The notes under the pieces: model-generated
Told to the model about the DNA's origin: nothing
Database searches by the model: none
What the model saw: only the letters and a program-made list of their open reading frames with translations
Translations under genes and position numbers: made by a program
Part shown: positions 23,656-25,269 of the stretch, piece after piece
Layout: the number at the start of each line of letters is the position of its first letter
Position numbering within the stretch: position 1 is the first letter of the stretch
Assembly (NCBI GenBank): GCA_045591985.1
Contig: JAZNTV010000001.1
Span: forward strand, 1-25,269
Length of the DNA: 25,269 nt
DNA from: SIG588 sp045591985
Lineage (GTDB): Bacteria > Bacillota > Clostridia > Oscillospirales > Acutalibacteraceae
Reading direction: 5' to 3'

Positions 23656-23799
23656 CGATGTAAAACGAAGAAGAGCGTTGCCCGCTCTCACCCGCGGTGT
23701 ATGCCCAACGGGTCAATACGGTAAAATGACATACCAAATGTCGTCTTTATTGTGTCGCGAGCGCGGGCAGTCTCTGCCCGCGTTTTATAATTTTCAAAT
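23656..23799 (+). promoter_or_regulatory. L20-type attenuator leader of the infC operon
   Basis: The leader holds hairpin 23672-23677/23683-23688, a pairing 23690-23694/23709-23713, a small hairpin near 23727-23743, and a terminator at 23762-23786. TGCCCGC at 23679-23685 is complementary to GCGGGCA at 23763-23769, the left arm of the terminator, so an anti-terminator can form. In Bacillus subtilis, L20 controls infC-rpmI-rplT by transcription attenuation in such a leader. The match here is by position, operon and architecture, not by covariance search. Confidence 0.75.
23762..23786 (+). terminator. Leader terminator upstream of infC
   Basis: A perfect 9-bp GC-rich stem (23762-23770 with 23774-23782) and a TCT loop, then TTTT and ATAATTTT. 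It lies before the infC ribosome binding site, so it works as an attenuator. Confidence 0.85.
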
Positions 23800-23813
23800 G
23801 GAGGTGCTTTGCC

Positions 23814-24332
23814 ATCGCAAGCAAGGAACTGCAGATCAATGAACAGATTCGCGACGCCGAAGTCCGTGTGATCGGGCCCGACGGTGAGCAGATGGGCGTT
23901 ATGTCCGCCCGCGATGCTCAAAAGGTTGCGGATGAACACGATCTGGATCTGGTGAAGATCGCGCCGAACGCTGTCCCGCCCGTTTGCCGTGTTATGGACT
24001 ACGGTAAGTATCGGTTCGAACAAGCGAAGCGCGAGAAAGAAGCCCGTAAAAATCAGCATGTCACGGAAATCAAGGAAGTCCGTCTCGGCCTCAACACCGA
24101 TGTCGGGGATTTCAACACCAAAGTGCGCCATGCCATTCGCTTTTTGCAGGACGGCGACCGCGTGAAGGTGTCTATCCGCTTCCGCGGCCGTGAACTCGGT
24201 CACCCCGAATTGGGTCTCGAGTCTATGCAGCGTTTCGCCGAGGCGTGTGCCGAAGCCGGAACGGTGGATAAGCCGGCCAAGATGGAAGGGCGTCATATGT
24301 TGATGTTTCTTGCCCCCGCAACGACAAAGTAA
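23814..24332 (+). CDS. infC: Translation initiation factor IF-3, AUC start
   Basis: A 172-residue IF-3 with N-terminal INEQIRDAEVRVIGPDGEQMGVMS, linker VCRVMDYGKYRFEQAKREKEARKNQ, and C-terminal domain FLQDGDRVKVSIRFRGRELGH. It binds the 30S subunit, prevents 50S joining and checks start-codon pairing. No ATG, GTG or TTG gives a complete N-terminus; the first such codon, GTG 23868, would remove 18 residues including the conserved INEQIR. The ATC at 23814 lies 8 bases after GGAGGTG (23800-23806) and gives MASKELQINEQIR, matching the family. Non-canonical starts (AUU) are known for E. coli and B. subtilis infC and underlie autoregulation by IF-3. It is the first gene of the infC-rpmI-rplT operon. 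Confidence 0.93.
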   Translation: MASKELQINEQIRDAEVRVIGPDGEQMGVMSARDAQKVADEHDLDLVKIAPNAVPPVCRVMDYGKYRFEQAKREKEARKNQHVTEIKEVRLGLNTDVGDFNTKVRHAIRFLQDGDRVKVSIRFRGRELGHPELGLESMQRFAEACAEAGTVDKPAKMEGRHMLMFLAPATTK

Positions 24333-24361
24333 GCCGATAGAAATTTAAGGAGGATACTAAG

Positions 24362-24559
24362 ATGCCGAAGATCAAAACGCACAGTGGTGCCAAAAAACGC
24401 TTTAAGCTCAGCAAAAACGGCAAGGTCATCCGCGGCCATGCCTACAAGTCCCATATCCTGAACAAGAAATCGACCAAACGTAAGAGAAATCTGCGTAAGA
24501 CTGTGGTGGCGGATGTAACCAACACGGCAGCTGTCAAGCGCATGATCCCTTACAAGTAA
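24362..24559 (+). CDS. rpmI: 50S ribosomal protein L35
   Basis: A 65-residue, very basic protein with the full L35 signature MPKIKTHSGAKKRFKLSKNG at the N-terminus and KRKRNLRKTVVAD in the middle. It is a structural component of the large subunit. AAGGAGG at 24347-24353 is the ribosome binding site. It lies 29 bases after infC and 28 before rplT. Confidence 0.98.
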   Translation: MPKIKTHSGAKKRFKLSKNGKVIRGHAYKSHILNKKSTKRKRNLRKTVVADVTNTAAVKRMIPYK

Positions 24560-24587
24560 TCGCTGTTTGAGAATGGAGGAATAAAGC

Positions 24588-24944
24588 ATGGCTCGTATTA
24601 AAGGCGCAATGATGACGCGCAAAAGAAGAAAGAAAGTATTAAAGCTGGCGAAGGGCTACTACGGTGCCAAGTCCAAGCTGTTCAAGACCGCGAAAGAAGC
24701 GGTTATGAAATCCGGTCAGTATGCATACATCGGCCGTCGTTTGAAGAAGCGCGACTTCCGTCGCTTGTGGATCACCCGCATTTCCGCTGCGGCGAAGATG
24801 AACGGTATGAACTACTCCACCTTCATGAACGGTCTGAAGAAGGCGGAAATTTCGCTGAACCGTAAGATGCTTGCGGAATTGGCCGTGTCCGATGCGGCGG
24901 CGTTCACCGCCCTCGCAGAGAAGGCCAAGGCGGCTCTGCAATAA
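24588..24944 (+). CDS. rplT: 50S ribosomal protein L20
   Basis: A 118-residue protein, normal length, with MARIKGAMMTRKRRKKVLKLAKGYYG, RRLKKRDFRRLWITRI and GMNYSTFMNGLKKA. The basic N-terminal extension runs into 23S rRNA and is needed for early 50S assembly. The globular C-terminal part is the portion that binds mRNA in known autoregulation, making this the likely effector of the leader upstream of infC. A GGAGG ribosome binding site precedes ATG 24588. Confidence 0.98.
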   Translation: MARIKGAMMTRKRRKKVLKLAKGYYGAKSKLFKTAKEAVMKSGQYAYIGRRLKKRDFRRLWITRISAAAKMNGMNYSTFMNGLKKAEISLNRKMLAELAVSDAAAFTALAEKAKAALQ

Positions 24945-24956
24945 AAAGATATAGGT

Positions 24957-24990
24957 GCGCCCGTTGAACTTTTCGACGGGCGCTTCTTTT
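24957..24990 (+). terminator. Terminator of infC-rpmI-rplT
   Basis: A 12-bp stem with one wobble (24957-24968 with 24972-24983) and a CTT loop, followed by TTCTTTT. The next gene starts only 20 bases later, with no clear promoter between, so read-through may feed it. Confidence 0.85.
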
Positions 24991-25009
24991 CGGAAAGGGG
25001 CGGCGGAGT

Positions 25010-25269
25010 ATGGTGATCTCCAGTCGTGATAATGAGATGGTGCGCCGTCTGCGCCGCTTGCAAAACGAGGCAAAGATGCGGCGGCAGGAGGGGGCCTTTG
25101 TTATTGAAGGTGCCCGTTTGTGCGCCGACGCGGCGCGTTCGGGCGCCGTGATCGAGACGGCGTTGCTCACCGCTCGCGCACGGGAAAAATTCCCCGAATA
25201 TGCGGCGGCAGTAACGGCGGCGGGGGTCCATGTGTTTGACGTGACAAGTCGGAGGCCAAGCGGGGTTAG
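25010..25269 (+). CDS. SpoU/TrmH-family RNA 2'-O-methyltransferase, N-terminal fragment
   Basis: The reading frame is open to the window edge. The visible ~79 genomic residues, MVISSRDNEMVRRLRRL then REKF, RRQEGAFVIEGARLCADAA and VHVFDVT, match the N-terminal substrate-binding domain of TrmH/RlmB-like methyltransferases. In these, S-x-x-N-x-x-V-R-x-L-R-x-L and G-x-F-x-I-E-G-x-R-L are typical. The SAM-binding knotted domain lies beyond the contig, so the target (rRNA or tRNA) cannot be told. GGCGGAG precedes ATG 25010. The last 24 bases (25246-25269) are probably adapter, so only residues up to about 25245 should be trusted. Confidence 0.85.
   Translation, partial: MVISSRDNEMVRRLRRLQNEAKMRRQEGAFVIEGARLCADAARSGAVIETALLTARAREKFPEYAAAVTAAGVHVFDVTSRRPSGV
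25246..25269. other. Probable sequencing-adapter remnant at contig end
   Basis: Bases 25246-25263 read AAGTCGGAGGCCAAGCGG, identical to the start of the BGI/MGI read-1 adapter as I recall it. The last six bases, GGTTAG, match its continuation TCTTAG at four positions. The methyltransferase similarity (FDVT, where Asp is usually next) stops at this point. Confidence 0.8.

Noticed and set aside
23868..24332. infC starting at GTG 23868
   Set aside because: It lacks a ribosome binding site at the right distance and would delete the conserved INEQIR segment.

Overview
The window reads as a fragment of a low-to-mid GC Clostridia (Firmicutes) genome, most likely a gut or rumen Oscillospiraceae-like organism. 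This rests on sequence content, not a database match: a dockerin-bearing secreted protein, InlB-type repeats, a eukaryote-like (type 2) isoleucyl-tRNA synthetase, LuxS, a Firmicutes-type infC-rpmI-rplT operon with an L20-style attenuator leader, strong AGGAGG ribosome binding sites, and consensus sigma-A promoters with 17-18 bp spacing. It looks like a whole metagenomic contig. The left edge lies inside a repeat array, and the last 24 bases match a sequencing-adapter sequence that I recall.

Layout, left to right. 1-1119: 3' end of a repeat-rich surface protein, then a terminator. 1298-3399: operon of an SGNH hydrolase, an RluA-type pseudouridine synthase and luxS. 3581-7384: operon of a membrane-anchored G5/M23 peptidase, a THUMP rRNA methyltransferase and a diacylglycerol-kinase-family lipid kinase, closed by a terminator. 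7553-8797: a subgroup Ic aspartate aminotransferase with its own promoter. 8939-11226: secD-secF, whose promoter is embedded in a 13-bp palindrome. 11351-13399: recG. 13654-17432: two tandem paralogous glycoside-hydrolase-like proteins of no family I can assign. 17619-19109: a secreted InlB-repeat/dockerin protein. A 21-bp bidirectional terminator separates it from ileS (minus, 19168-22299). 22438-23348: dut and a GNAT acetyltransferase, divergent from ileS. 23456-23530: tRNA-Thr(CGU), minus strand. 23814-24944: infC-rpmI-rplT behind a structured attenuator leader. 25010-end: 5' part of a SpoU/TrmH-family RNA methyltransferase.

Most genes are housekeeping: translation and tRNA/rRNA modification (ileS, infC, rpmI, rplT, pseudouridine synthase, two methyltransferases, tRNA-Thr), protein export (secDF), DNA repair and nucleotide hygiene (recG, dut), and the activated methyl cycle (luxS). 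The accessory content is the surface and dockerin proteins and the tandem glycosidase-like pair.

The most distinctive observations are: infC almost certainly starts at a non-canonical AUC codon; its leader carries a terminator with a matching upstream anti-terminator candidate; the glycosidase-like pair has a strongly conserved internal DNA block suggesting gene conversion; and the contig end carries adapter. No CRISPR array, insertion sequence, phage or defence system was seen. No gene-free stretch exceeds 300 bases; the longest, 13400-13653, holds two hairpins and a promoter.
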